From contig CM056592.1 of the NCBI GenBank assembly GCA_029721435.1, positions 33,987,611 to 34,051,610 on the forward strand: 64,000 nt of DNA, in the 5' to 3' direction. A program made the translations under genes and the position numbers. Position 1 is the first letter of the stretch. Every line of letters begins with the position of its first letter. Under the pieces are notes generated by a model that saw only the letters and a list, made by a program, of their open reading frames with translations, was not told where the DNA came from and did not search any database. This DNA is from Gymnothorax reevesii. Taxonomy: Eukaryota; Chordata; Actinopteri; Anguilliformes; Muraenidae. Shown here piece after piece: positions 1-9,116 of the stretch.

Positions 1-217
1 TGTTCCCCCCATGTTGCTTTGAATTCTGAATAAGAAACCCCAAAATACATTTTGGATACTGTTTTTTTCCCCATAATTTACTACCCCAATTCTGAAATAG
101 TTGGGACGAAGTGTAAATTGTGAATAAAATCAAAATGATCACATGAGCCAATATGTTATTTACAATAGAACATAGATAACATTTCAAATGTTCAAACTGA
201 GACATTTTACATTTTTA

Positions 218-945
218 GCTGCGACCAAGCAGCTCTATGAACGCTTCTGTCTGTCTGTCTGTCTGTCCGTCTGTGACACCTTTTTCACCATGTTCCTGTC
301 GTCGTATCATCATGAAATTTTCAGGAGTTATTGAACTTCACCAAAGTGATGTCAATGCTCAAGGTCGAGGTCAAAGGTCAAAGGTTAAGTTCACAGAGGT
401 CACGACCTTGTTTGCAGGTTTTCGCACTGTAACTCCAGTGAGAATGCATGGATCGCTATGAAATTTTGGAAATAGCTTCTAGGCATACAGGAGGTGTACC
501 CTATTATTTTTCAAGGTCATCTGTCAAATCCCAAGGTCACAAAAGTAAAAAAAGTGTCAATTTTGCCCGATTTGACGGTTTTCGCACCGTAACTCAAGTT
601 TAATTCAATGAATGGCTATGAAATCTTACAACAAGCTTCTTGGTATAGAGGAGGGGTTTCTTATTGATTTTCAAGGTCATCTGTCGAATCCCAAGGTCAC
701 ACCGGTCAAAAAAGTGTCGATTTTGCCCCGATTTCACAGTTTTCGCACCGTAACTCCACTTTAACTTGATGGATGGCTATTACATTTTAGAACAAGCTTC
801 TTGGGACAGAGGAAGGGTCCCCTATTGATTTTCAAGGTCATTTGCCAATTTCGACATCACACTTGTACAAGAAACCACCAGTCATGGACACTCGGCCTCG
901 TGATGGATGCTAGGCGAGATCGCAGCTATTAGATCCTTCTGATCT
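218..945. repeat. Inserted non-autonomous element with 160-bp internal tandem repeats
   Basis: The sequence begins AGCTGCGACC and near its other end has GATCGCAGCT, an imperfect terminal inverted repeat. Inside are about three diverged units with a period near 160 bp: the landmark TTTTCGCACCGTAACT recurs near 420, 580 and 740. A CTGT microsatellite lies at 245-270. Each unit carries AGGTCA-type half-sites (CAAGGTCATCTG, CCAAGGTCAC), and 368-380 is a perfect AGGTCA-A-AGGTCA direct repeat. It interrupts the Tc1/MITE fragment around it. The short open frame across it is not a gene. Confidence 0.6.
368..380 (+). promoter_or_regulatory. Perfect DR1 nuclear-receptor-type motif
   Basis: AGGTCAAAGGTCA is two AGGTCA half-sites spaced by one base, the arrangement bound by RXR/PPAR, HNF4 and COUP-TF type receptors. 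The sequence match is direct; any binding is inference. It sits inside a repeat, so it may have come with the element. Confidence 0.4.
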
Positions 946-1075
946 ACTTGTTATCCAGAAAATGAGCTTATTTCAAATTTTCTGGCTGCAACAGGTCTCA
1001 AAAAAGTTGGGACACAGGAAAAAAGGGCTGAAAAAGCAAGTAATATTTAAGAGAATCAGTCGAAAGAACTCACAT

Positions 1076-2309
1076 GGAAAAAATCAATATGAACATATAT
1101 GCAACCTATATGCCGCATATATGCGGCATATAGGCCAAATTCAGGTACATATATGTGCATATAGAGAGCATATTAGACTCCTATATTATCTCATATACTC
1201 AGTGGCAGGTTCTGTTTGTCTTACCTATTGTATAGCTCATATCTCACTTTTGCAACTGTCATACATGATGCCTAGCTCATATTTTTATTCTCAAGGTAAT
1301 ATCTGCATATTACTCCAAAGTCCCTTACAGAAATAAGAAGAATTTCATGCAATAACTTATTAATCGCATGTGAACACGTGAAATTGGCACCACATTTGAT
1401 CCTAATTATATGTTGATATGTGACAACAACATGTAACGTGTAAGCCAGTCAATATTTACTATGCCAAGTGAGAGGAGTCAAAAAGCTATGATATCAACAC
1501 ATATAATATTATTTGTAAAATATTTTTCCTGAAACATTAACAATAACAAGGTCATCAATTCTTTCTTGACCATACTTATTTCCATTCTATGAAGATTGAG
1601 TTGTGTATTGTGGAAGGAAATGTATAAAGACAAAATGGTTTGATTATGTTTATTTCATAAATTAAGCATTTTTTCAAGTTTAAGTCACTGCCAGATTCAC
1701 CACATTATATAAAATTGGATTCAAGTCATTACAGCTCATACGCATCCACTGAAAGGTAATACACTACACTGTTACATCCACCAAATGCAATGTTTTCTAT
1801 TTTGTCTGTAATGCAGTTTCTAGATGAATATGGCTCAGAGGTCCTTAGTCTAAAAGTAGCAAAATAAAACAAAAATAACAAAATAAAAGTACACAGAAGA
1901 ACATACATTCAAGTAAACATGCCTTTCAAAAGTCATTTTCATCATCATCCCTCATTTATTTGAGCATTTCACTGTGGTTAATGAATTTGAAGACAAAGTC
2001 TACATTTCTGTTCACAGTTTTAATGAACAGACACTTTTCTTCTATCTGAGATGCTTGTATAGCAACTAAAAAGGTCCCAGACTTTTTCCTACAGGGATGA
2101 AATAACAAAGATTCTTAAATTATAATTAAATACAAACATATAGGTTTTAATCCCCGCCTTGTATCAACCAGCAGTGTGCGGCAGCTCTTTCAGAAATAGC
2201 ACGCAATTGGCCAATGCGCTACCGGGATGCAAATTGAGAAGGTCCTGCTGCGAAGGGTTATGTCAATTAGAGTTCCCCAAGGCGCGTCCTGTTGGCTAGA
2301 CGAGCACTC
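1076..2309. other. No gene seen; AT-rich DNA with a perfect palindrome
   Basis: No coding signal is convincing here. A perfect 30-bp palindrome, centred on GCATATATGC, lies at 1105-1134 with further ATAT/GCATAT inverted pieces up to about 1170. Positions 2160-2309 show no clear relation to the adjoining transposase fragment. Confidence 0.5.
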
Positions 2310-2946
2310 ATAAATAAAATTCTGATCCATCAACTTTGCTGTGAGCTTGCATAATACACCCCCATACCATCACAGATGCTGGCTTTTGAACTTTGCGCCT
2401 ATTACAGTCCGGATGGTTCTTTTCCTCTTTGGTCCGGAGGACACGACGTCCACAGTTTCCAAAAACAATTTGAAATGTGGACTCGTCAGACCACAGAACA
2501 CTTTTCCACTTTGCATCAGTCCATCTTAGATGAGCTTGGGCCCAGCGAAGCCGGCAGCGTTTCTGGGTGCTGTTGATAAATGGCTTTTGCTTTGCGTTGT
2601 AGAGTTTTAATTTGCACTTGCAGATGTAGCGACGAACTGTAGTTACTGACAGTGGTTTTCTGAAGTGTTCCTGAGCCCATGTGGTGATGTCCTTTACACA
2701 CTGATGTCGGTTTTTGATGCAGTACCGCCTGAGGGATCGAAGGTCACGGGCATTCAATGTTGGTTTTCGGCCTTGTCGCTTACGTGCAGTGATTTCTCCA
2801 GATTCTCTGAACCTTTTGACCATATTACAGACCGTAGATGATGAAATCCCTAAATTTCTTGCAATAGCTCATTGAGGAATGTTGTTTTTAAACTGTTTGA
2901 CAATCAGCTCACGAATTTGTTCACTAAGTGGTGACCCTCGCCCCAT
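2308..2946 (-). pseudogene. Tc1-family transposase, N-terminal two-thirds (broken)
   Basis: Read on the minus strand from an ATG at 2946, the frame gives a Tc1 transposase: the start MGRGSPLSEQIRELIVKQF, a helix-turn-helix region, then motifs WAQAHLRWT and LWSDEST (first catalytic Asp) and MVWGC. There is an in-frame TGA at codon 26 (2871-2869), probably a decayed CGA. The frame then stays open to a stop at 2308-2310. The second and third catalytic acids are missing because homology ends near 2325. The product would be inactive. Its 5' untranslated part continues to 3059 and resumes at 9117, because a retrotransposon landed there. Confidence 0.85.
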
Positions 2947-3059
2947 CCTTGTTTGTGAATGACTGAGCATTTCAGGGAAGCTGCTTTTATAGCCAATCAT
3001 GGCACAAATTCCAAATGAGCTAATATTTGCAAAAAATTACAAAGTTTACCTGTTCGAAC
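2310..3059 (-). mobile_element. Tc1-like transposon fossil, left portion
   Basis: It comprises the broken transposase and its upstream leader (2947-3059). The leader joins smoothly to 9117-9246 if the LTR element and one copy of the GAAC duplication are removed. The joined sequence then runs to a terminal repeat ending near 9246 that resembles other Tc1 ends in the window. The 3' half of the element is deleted. Confidence 0.8.
3056..3059. repeat. Target-site duplication GAAC (left)
   Basis: GAAC immediately precedes the left LTR and is repeated at 9117-9120 right after the right LTR. It marks the insertion point inside a Tc1 leader. Confidence 0.85.
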
Positions 3060-3076
3060 TGTAATGTGAATATAGG

Positions 3077-3090
3077 CCACTAGATGGCAG
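3077..3090 (+). promoter_or_regulatory. CTCF-core-like motif in the 5' LTR
   Basis: CCACTAGATGGCAG fits the vertebrate CTCF core consensus CCRSYAGRKGGCRS at every position. The same sequence is in the 3' LTR at 8636-8649. Occupancy is inferred, not shown. Confidence 0.5.
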
Positions 3091-3216
3091 TATTTACCTC
3101 TTTTTTTGTTAAGCTCAGACTGGAGTCATGTTTAGACATGTCCTGGACATGTCTGGGGCAAGTCTCAGAAAATTAAAAAAAAAGAGGTTTAAATGTGGGT
3201 GGGGTCTGCAAAAGAG

Positions 3217-3224
3217 TATATAAG
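3217..3224 (+). promoter_or_regulatory. TATA-like box in the 5' LTR
   Basis: TATATAAG in the middle of the LTR, the usual place for the U3 promoter. It is duplicated at 8776-8783. Transcription would be expected to start shortly downstream. Confidence 0.55.
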
Positions 3225-3466
3225 GAAAAGAATTGAGACAGTAAAGTAGTAGGAGAAATTGCAAGAAGATGACCAGACCTGCCATTCTGTTCAAGACCTG
3301 TGACGTTTCTTTTGTGGATTTCTTTGCCTGTGTTTGAGCATTTTCTTCATCCAGGACATCACCAAGCCACCCCACTAAAAAGGGACTGTAATTATTTCTG
3401 TTTTTTCTTATTTATCAATCTTGGTCTTTAGTTGTAGGTTGTTATTAGTCTTTGTCTTTGTTAAAA

Positions 3467-3472
3467 ATTAAA
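3467..3472 (+). terminator. Candidate polyadenylation signal ATTAAA in the LTR
   Basis: ATTAAA lies about 85 bp before the LTR end, followed by GT-rich sequence. The copy used for the element's own transcript would be at 9026-9031. Confidence 0.4.
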
Positions 3473-3560
3473 TGTGTTTTAGTTGTTAAAACTGTGTTTG
3501 TCATCCCTTGCTGTTGCTGTTGTGTTATAAATGTAATAACAAATTGGGGCCATAACAAAT

Positions 3561-3581
3561 TGGGGGCTCAAGGTCCGGGAT
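3561..3581 (+). other. Primer binding site, tRNA-Pro-like with 3 extra bases
   Basis: Three bases after the left LTR the sequence reads TGGGGGCTC, then AAG, then GTCCGGGAT. The two 9-base blocks together equal the 18-base site complementary to the 3' end of vertebrate tRNA-Pro, as used by murine leukaemia-type retroviruses. Here they are split by AAG. Priming by tRNA-Pro is inference; nine uninterrupted terminal bases pair. Confidence 0.6.
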
Positions 3582-3640
3582 AGACCATTGTGTGAGTAAT
3601 TTATTGAAAATCTAACATTCCAAATTGTGAAATTGTTTTT

Positions 3641-6600
3641 GTGAATTTTCCTAGATATATATTGACAACAGCAATGGATGATTTCTTGGCATCACCAACC
3701 GTAGGGGTTTTGAAGTCTTTTAAAAAGACAGAACTGCTAGAAATTTGCAGACAGTTGGAGCTGACAGAGGTAAAACCAGCCATGCGAAAAGCAAGACTGG
3801 CTAGAGAGATAGTTGAATATTACATTGATGAAAATGTGTTTGCACCAGGAGATCTGGAACAGTTTCCAGTGGAAAATCCAAATATAGAAATGGAACTTAA
3901 ATTAAAAATGCTAGAGATTGAAAGGGAGGAAAGAGAAAAAGAAAGGGAGGAAAAAGAGAAAGAAAGGGAAGAAAGAGAAAAAGAAAGGGAGGAAAAAGAG
4001 AAACAAAGAGAATTTGAGAGGGAAGAAAAAGAAAAACAAAGGCAGTTTGAGTTAGAAAAATTAGCAAGAGAAGAAAAACAAAGAGAATTTGAGAGAGAGA
4101 AAGAGGAAAGAGCAGAAAGAGAGAGACAGAGACAGAGAGATTTTGAATTAGAGAAATTCGATAGAGAAGAAAGACTCCAAATGGAGCAACTAAAAATTAA
4201 AATTGAAACTAAAAATAAATTTTGTGCCAGTCAGGAGGTAAAACTGGTGCCTCCATTTTCAGAAAAGGATGTTGACAACTATTTCCAGTGTTTTGAAAAG
4301 GTAGCAAAGAGTTGCCAGTGGCCAAAGGAACACTGGCCTCTGATGTTGCAAACTGTCCTCAAGGGTAAAGCTCAACAAGCCTATTCGGCTTTGTCTGCAG
4401 ATGATTCCTCTGATTATGAGGTTGTCAAAAAGGTTATTTTGAGAGCTTATGAGTTGGTTCCAGAGGCTTACCGACAGAAATTCAGAGGTCTGAAGAAATC
4501 TGAAAATCAGACTTATGTTGAATTTGCTAATGAGAAGCAGGTTTGCTTTGAGCGCTGGTGTACTTCTATGGAGGTCAAGGATGATTTCAACTCACTAAAA
4601 GAGATGGTGTTAGTTGAAGAATTCAAGAACTGTGTTAAGGATGATGTTAAGACCTACCTTAATGAGAAGCAAGCACTGAACTTGCAATCAGCTGCCAAAT
4701 TTGCAGATGAATATGTTCTCACTCATAAGTCCAAATTTCAGTCTAGCAGTAACAATAAATGGTCCCAATTTCAGAAAAAGGGTTACGGTGATACCCAAGA
4801 TTCCTCACCCAAAGACAAAGACAAATCTGGTGATGGTGCTCAGAAATCCAGTAACAGGTCTGATCAAAGTGTGAAAGCTGACAGTGACAAAAGTGGTCTA
4901 GTTTGCAGTTATTGCAAGAAATCTGGTCATGTTACAACTAACTGTTGGTTCCTTAAAGCTAAGAAAGAAAAAGAAAAGGATACCAAACCAAATGCCTTTG
5001 TGAAAACAAGGTTAGAAACCCCTGTAGTAGATAACCGATCTGCTAAATTGCCTGCTTCTTGTGGGGCTAAAAAGCCTAATACAGCTGACTTTGTGAGGGA
5101 GGAATTTCTTCCATTTGTGTCAGAGGGATTTGTGGCTCTGAATGAGCATACTACTCCTGTCCCCATATATATCCTAAGGGATACCGGAGCTTCTCAGTCA
5201 CTTTTGTTGATGGACTCCTTGGAGTTACGTGATGAGACCGCTTCAGGGGATTTCATACTTGTACAAGGTATTGAAGGGAGGACTGTATCTGTACCCCTGC
5301 GCTCTATATTCTTGAAGTCAGATTTAGTTACAGGACAGGTAAAGGTGGGACTTATGTCAAGTCATCCTATAAAGGGTGTTTCTCTGTTGCTAGGCAATGA
5401 CCTGGCTGGGGGCAAAGTAGTTCCCCCTGTACATCTTACTTCACAGCCGAGCACTGAAGATGGGGATGAGGACCCATCTCTGTATCCTTCTTGCGCAGTG
5501 ACTCGTGCTATGGCCAAGAAGGCTAAAGAAGAAGATGATGTGGTGCCGTCCAGTACATTGAATAGTCAGGACTCAGGTGGTTCGCCTCATGACTCTGATT
5601 GGCCTACTATGGTTTCTCCGTTTGAGGACTTATCAGATACTTTTATCAGTTCTCTATTCAGCCAGCCGGATGGGTCTGGTGATTCTGATGTGTCTGGAGA
5701 CTTGTCTCTGTCCAGAAAGCGGTTGATTGAGGAGCAAACTAATGATCCTGAAATTTGTGTACTAAAGAGGAGAGCCCTTCCTGAAAAAGAAATAGATGCA
5801 GTTCCAGTTGGGTATTATCTCAAGGATGGTGTGTTGATGCGGAAGTGGCGCCCTCCTGATATCCCTGCCAATGCAGATTGGGCAGTGGTCAGGCAAATTG
5901 TTGTTCCGAAGGTCTATAGGAATGAGATCTTAACAATGGCTCATAGTTTACCTTTAGGAGGTCATCTTGGTGTTAACAAGACTGTTGATAAGATCATGAA
6001 ACACTTCTTTTGGCCTGGGCTTCGGAAAGACGTTTCCAACTTTTGCAAAACCTGTCACACTTGTCAGGTAGTTGGAAAACACCAGTTAGACCCACCTGTA
6101 GCTCCATTGCAGCCTATCCCAGCATTTAGGGAGCCATTCTCTAGGGTCATTGTTGATTGCGTTGGTCCATTACCCAAGACTAGATCTGGAAATCAGTACT
6201 TGTTGACAATCATGTGTGCATCTACCAGATTCCCCGAAGCCATACCTCTACGTAACATCAAGGCAACTGCAATCTCGAAGGCTTTGATAAAGTTCTTCAC
6301 GTTGTTTGGTCTTCCCAGGGAAATTCAGTCAGACCAAGGTAGCAATTTCACTTCAGGATTGTTTCAGCAGGTTGTGTATGAACTAGGTGCAAAACAGATT
6401 CTTTCTAGTGCCTATCATCCAGAAAGTCAGGGTGCCTTAGAGCGGTTTCATTCCACTCTCAAGACAATGATGAGGACTTATTGTTATGACCATGAGAAAG
6501 ACTGGGATGAAGGGGTTCATTTGCTGTTGTTTGCAGCTAGAGAAGCAGTGCAGGAGTCTACTGGATTCAGTTCATTTGAGCTAGTGTTTGGTCATGAAGT

Positions 6601-8509
6601 GAGAGGACCTTTGCTATTATTGAGTGAACAATGGCAAGAGGAAGAGCCGCAAATCAGTCTGTTAGACTATGTTAGCAAGTTCAAGGAAAGATTGCGTGCA
6701 GCTTGTGACCTTGCCAAAGAGAACTTGAAATCAAGTCAGGGAAAAATGAAAACTTGGTATGATCATAAGGCTAGAAGCCGTGAGTTTAAACCAGGAGACA
6801 AGGTCCTTGTGTTGTTTCCCTTGCAGTCCAATCCATTGCAGGCTAGATTTCATGGTCCTTATGAAATTCTGACAAAACTCAATGATCTCAATTACATTGT
6901 GAAGACTCCAGATAGGAGAAAACCAAAACAATTGTGTCATATTAACATGCTAAAGCCTTATCATGACATAAATGCTAGGGTTGCAGCTGTCACTTCAGAT
7001 TCTCCAATGGTCGAAACGTGTGAAGATGAGGGGGAGTTTCAAGATGATGAACCAAGAATTAAAGCTGAAGTTCTTTCATGTAAATTGTCAAACACTGAAG
7101 TGTTGCAAAATCTTGATGTAAAACTCCAGCACTTAGAACCCTCACAGAGAGATCAGTTTGAAAGGTTGATCAAGAAATATGAGGATTTGTTTCCTGATGT
7201 TCCAAAGAGAGTTACTATAGCCTCTCATGATGTAGATGTTGGTGATGCCAAACCAATAAAACAGCATCCATACCGGATGAATCCTGAAAAGAGAAAGATT
7301 GCTGAGAAAGAGGTTGAGTACATGTTAAAACATGATATTATCAGACCCTCCAACTCCGATTGGAGTTCACCCTGTGTGCTAGTTCCAAAACCTGATGGAA
7401 GTACTAGATTCTGTACAGATTATCGCAAAGTCAATGCTGTAACTAGAACGGATGTGTTTTCAATACCTAGGATTGATGATTGTATTGATAGTGTAGGGCA
7501 AGCAAAGTTTCTGACCAAGATTGATTTATTGAAGGGTTATTGGTGTGTGCCTTTAACTGAGAGGGCCAAGAGCATCTCTGCTTTTGCCACACCATCTGGA
7601 TTGTACCAGTATGAAGTCCTACCCTTTGGCATGAAAAATGCCCCAGCCACGTTCCAAAGGATGATACAGTCTACAATCGCCGGATTGCCACACACGGGTG
7701 CATACATCGATGACCTGATCACATGGAGTGACTCCTGGGAAGAACATCTAAAAGATGTAGAGACGTTGTTCCAGCGCCTGACCCAGGCTAACCTGACTGT
7801 TAACCTGAACAAGAGTGACTTTGGTTGTGCTACTGTCACCTATCTTGGCTACGTCATAGGCCAGGGTAAGGTGGCACCCATAAATGCTAAAGTCCAAGCC
7901 ATCATGGACTTTCCAGTTCCTGACAACAAAAAAGCTTTGCGCCCCTTCCTTGGAATGATCGGGTACTACCGCAAGTTCTGCAAGAACTTTGCTGAGATTG
8001 CTCTCAGTCTAACTAACCAACTGAAGAAAGGCATAAAGTTCACCTGGGATGATGCATGCCAGAGAGCCTTCGATCGCCTGAAGTCTCTGCTGTGTCACTT
8101 CCCCGTGCTCAAATCTCCTGACTTCAACAAACCGTTCTCCATCGCGGTCGATGCTAGCGACCAAGCTTGTGGATCTGTGCTCCTACAGAGAAGTGACTCT
8201 GATGACATTGAGCATCCCGTGGCATACTTCTCCAGGAAGTTCAATCGCCACCAAAGGAACTATTCCACAATAGAGAAGGAACTGTTGGCTCTGGTCCTTT
8301 CTTTACAACACTTTGAGGTTTTTGTTTGTACAGGACAAAAGCCAATGATTGTGTACACTGACCACAATCCGTTAATGTTTTTGAGTAAGATGAAAAACAA
8401 GAATCGGAGATTGTTGAATTGGAGTTTGATTTTACAGGAGTTTGACTTGGAAATTAAGCATGTGAAGGGTACAGACAATGTAATTGCTGATTGCTTATCC
8501 CGTGTTTGA
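3641..8509 (+). CDS. Gag-Pol polyprotein of the Gmr1-like retrotransposon
   Basis: One open frame of 1622 codons with no stop. The second Met at 3674 (MDDFLASP) may be the true start, since the first 11 residues look like leader. Domains in order: a charged Glu/Arg/Lys coiled coil (about 85-190); a capsid-like region (about 200-370); a CCHC zinc knuckle C422-C425-H430-C435; an aspartic protease with DTGAS at 514-518; an integrase zinc finger H768, H775, C802, C805; an integrase core D839, D898, E934 (DD35E spacing); an integrase C-terminal region (about 1050-1105); reverse transcriptase with D1295 and YIDD at 1355-1358; and RNase H from about D1504 to the end, near ADCLSRV. All key catalytic residues are present, so the protein could be functional. 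Gag and Pol are fused with no frameshift or stop between them. Expression is expected from the left LTR. Confidence 0.95.
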   Translation: MNFPRYILTTAMDDFLASPTVGVLKSFKKTELLEICRQLELTEVKPAMRKARLAREIVEYYIDENVFAPGDLEQFPVENPNIEMELKLKMLEIEREEREKEREEKEKEREEREKEREEKEKQREFEREEKEKQRQFELEKLAREEKQREFEREKEERAERERQRQRDFELEKFDREERLQMEQLKIKIETKNKFCASQEVKLVPPFSEKDVDNYFQCFEKVAKSCQWPKEHWPLMLQTVLKGKAQQAYSALSADDSSDYEVVKKVILRAYELVPEAYRQKFRGLKKSENQTYVEFANEKQVCFERWCTSMEVKDDFNSLKEMVLVEEFKNCVKDDVKTYLNEKQALNLQSAAKFADEYVLTHKSKFQSSSNNKWSQFQKKGYGDTQDSSPKDKDKSGDGAQKSSNRSDQSVKADSDKSGLVCSYCKKSGHVTTNCWFLKAKKEKEKDTKPNAFVKTRLETPVVDNRSAKLPASCGAKKPNTADFVREEFLPFVSEGFVALNEHTTPVPIYILRDTGASQSLLLMDSLELRDETASGDFILVQGIEGRTVSVPLRSIFLKSDLVTGQVKVGLMSSHPIKGVSLLLGNDLAGGKVVPPVHLTSQPSTEDGDEDPSLYPSCAVTRAMAKKAKEEDDVVPSSTLNSQDSGGSPHDSDWPTMVSPFEDLSDTFISSLFSQPDGSGDSDVSGDLSLSRKRLIEEQTNDPEICVLKRRALPEKEIDAVPVGYYLKDGVLMRKWRPPDIPANADWAVVRQIVVPKVYRNEILTMAHSLPLGGHLGVNKTVDKIMKHFFWPGLRKDVSNFCKTCHTCQVVGKHQLDPPVAPLQPIPAFREPFSRVIVDCVGPLPKTRSGNQYLLTIMCASTRFPEAIPLRNIKATAISKALIKFFTLFGLPREIQSDQGSNFTSGLFQQVVYELGAKQILSSAYHPESQGALERFHSTLKTMMRTYCYDHEKDWDEGVHLLLFAAREAVQESTGFSSFELVFGHEVRGPLLLLSEQWQEEEPQISLLDYVSKFKERLRAACDLAKENLKSSQGKMKTWYDHKARSREFKPGDKVLVLFPLQSNPLQARFHGPYEILTKLNDLNYIVKTPDRRKPKQLCHINMLKPYHDINARVAAVTSDSPMVETCEDEGEFQDDEPRIKAEVLSCKLSNTEVLQNLDVKLQHLEPSQRDQFERLIKKYEDLFPDVPKRVTIASHDVDVGDAKPIKQHPYRMNPEKRKIAEKEVEYMLKHDIIRPSNSDWSSPCVLVPKPDGSTRFCTDYRKVNAVTRTDVFSIPRIDDCIDSVGQAKFLTKIDLLKGYWCVPLTERAKSISAFATPSGLYQYEVLPFGMKNAPATFQRMIQSTIAGLPHTGAYIDDLITWSDSWEEHLKDVETLFQRLTQANLTVNLNKSDFGCATVTYLGYVIGQGKVAPINAKVQAIMDFPVPDNKKALRPFLGMIGYYRKFCKNFAEIALSLTNQLKKGIKFTWDDACQRAFDRLKSLLCHFPVLKSPDFNKPFSIAVDASDQACGSVLLQRSDSDDIEHPVAYFSRKFNRHQRNYSTIEKELLALVLSLQHFEVFVCTGQKPMIVYTDHNPLMFLSKMKNKNRRLLNWSLILQEFDLEIKHVKGTDNVIADCLSRV

Positions 8510-8618
8510 ATGTGTATATATATATACAATATTCAGACAAGTGTTCACTTAACCATTTTGTATTGAAAAGAAAAATTTTGCCTTTATGAGTCAAAATTTT
8601 TCCCTTTTGGAATGGAGG
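8510..8618 (+). other. 3' untranslated segment and polypurine tract
   Basis: A short AT-rich leader to the right LTR that includes a TATATATA run at 8517-8526. It ends in the purine run GGAATGGAGG (8609-8618) directly before the LTR, the expected start point for plus-strand DNA synthesis. Confidence 0.7.
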
Positions 8619-9116
8619 TGTAATGTGAATATAGGCCACTAGATGGCAGTATTTACCTCTTTTTTTGTTAAGCTCAGACTGGAGTCATGTTTAGACATGT
8701 CCTGGACATGTCTGGGGCAAGTCTCAGAAAATTAAAAAAAAAGAAGTTTAAATGTGGGTGGGGTCTGCAAAAGAGTATATAAGGAAAAGAATTGAGACAG
8801 TAAAGTAGTAGGAGAAATTGCAAGAAGATGACCAGACCTGCCATTCTGTTCAAGACCTGTGACGTTTCTTTTGTGGATTTCTTTGCCTGTGTTTGAGCAT
8901 TTTCTTCATCCAGGACATCACCAAGCCACCCCACTAAAAAGGGACTGTAATTATTTCTGTTTTTTCTTATTTATCAATCTTGGTCTTTAGTTGTAGGTTG
9001 TTATTAGTCTTTGTCTTTGTTAAAAATTAAATGTGTTTTAGTTGTTAAAACTGTGTTTGTCATCCCTTGCTGTTGCTGTTGTGTTATAAATGTAATAACA
9101 AATTGGGGCCATAACA
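8619..9116 (+). repeat. 3' LTR of the Gmr1-like element
   Basis: 498 bp, matching the 5' LTR except that 8745 is A where 3186 is G. It carries the second CTCF-like motif (8636-8649), TATA-like box (8776-8783) and ATTAAA (9026-9031). It is followed by the GAAC duplication at 9117-9120. Confidence 0.95.

Larger units (their letters stand above)
82..1075 (-). repeat. Tc1-like element end / MITE, split by an insertion
   Basis: Positions 84-217 are close to the reverse complement of the 3' end of the Tc1 copy at 10430-10576 and to the left part of the MITE at 55028-55325. The homology resumes at about 950-1020 (a stretch containing CTCAAAAAAGTTGGGACA) and fades near 1075. The intervening 218-945 is a separate repeat. 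The far terminal inverted repeat was not found, so this is a broken fragment. It has no coding capacity. Confidence 0.7.
3060..3557 (+). repeat. 5' LTR of the Gmr1-like element
   Basis: It begins TGTAATGTGA and ends GGGGCCATAACA. It contains a CTCF-core-like motif (3077-3090), a TATA-like TATATAAG (3217-3224) and ATTAAA (3467-3472), a likely polyadenylation signal. The 86-codon minus-strand frame found in both LTRs is only a shadow. Confidence 0.95.
3060..9116 (+). mobile_element. Full-length Ty3/gypsy LTR retrotransposon, Gmr1-like (IN before RT)
   Basis: A complete 6057-bp element: LTRs 3060-3557 and 8619-9116 (498 bp each, TG...CA ends), flanked by GAAC at 3056-3059 and 9117-9120 (4-bp target duplication). 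It has a primer binding site just inside the left LTR, one gag-pol frame (3641-8509) and a purine tract before the right LTR. I find one LTR-LTR difference (G at 3186, A at 8745), so the insertion looks recent. Domain order is gag, zinc knuckle, protease, integrase, reverse transcriptase, RNase H. This order defines the Gmr1 group first known from cod and differs from ordinary Ty3/gypsy elements. No envelope gene is present. Confidence 0.95.

Noticed and set aside
3115..3375. 86-codon minus-strand frame, repeated almost identically at 8674-8934
   Set aside because: It lies inside the LTRs and is duplicated only because the LTRs are. No protein family and the wrong strand for the element.
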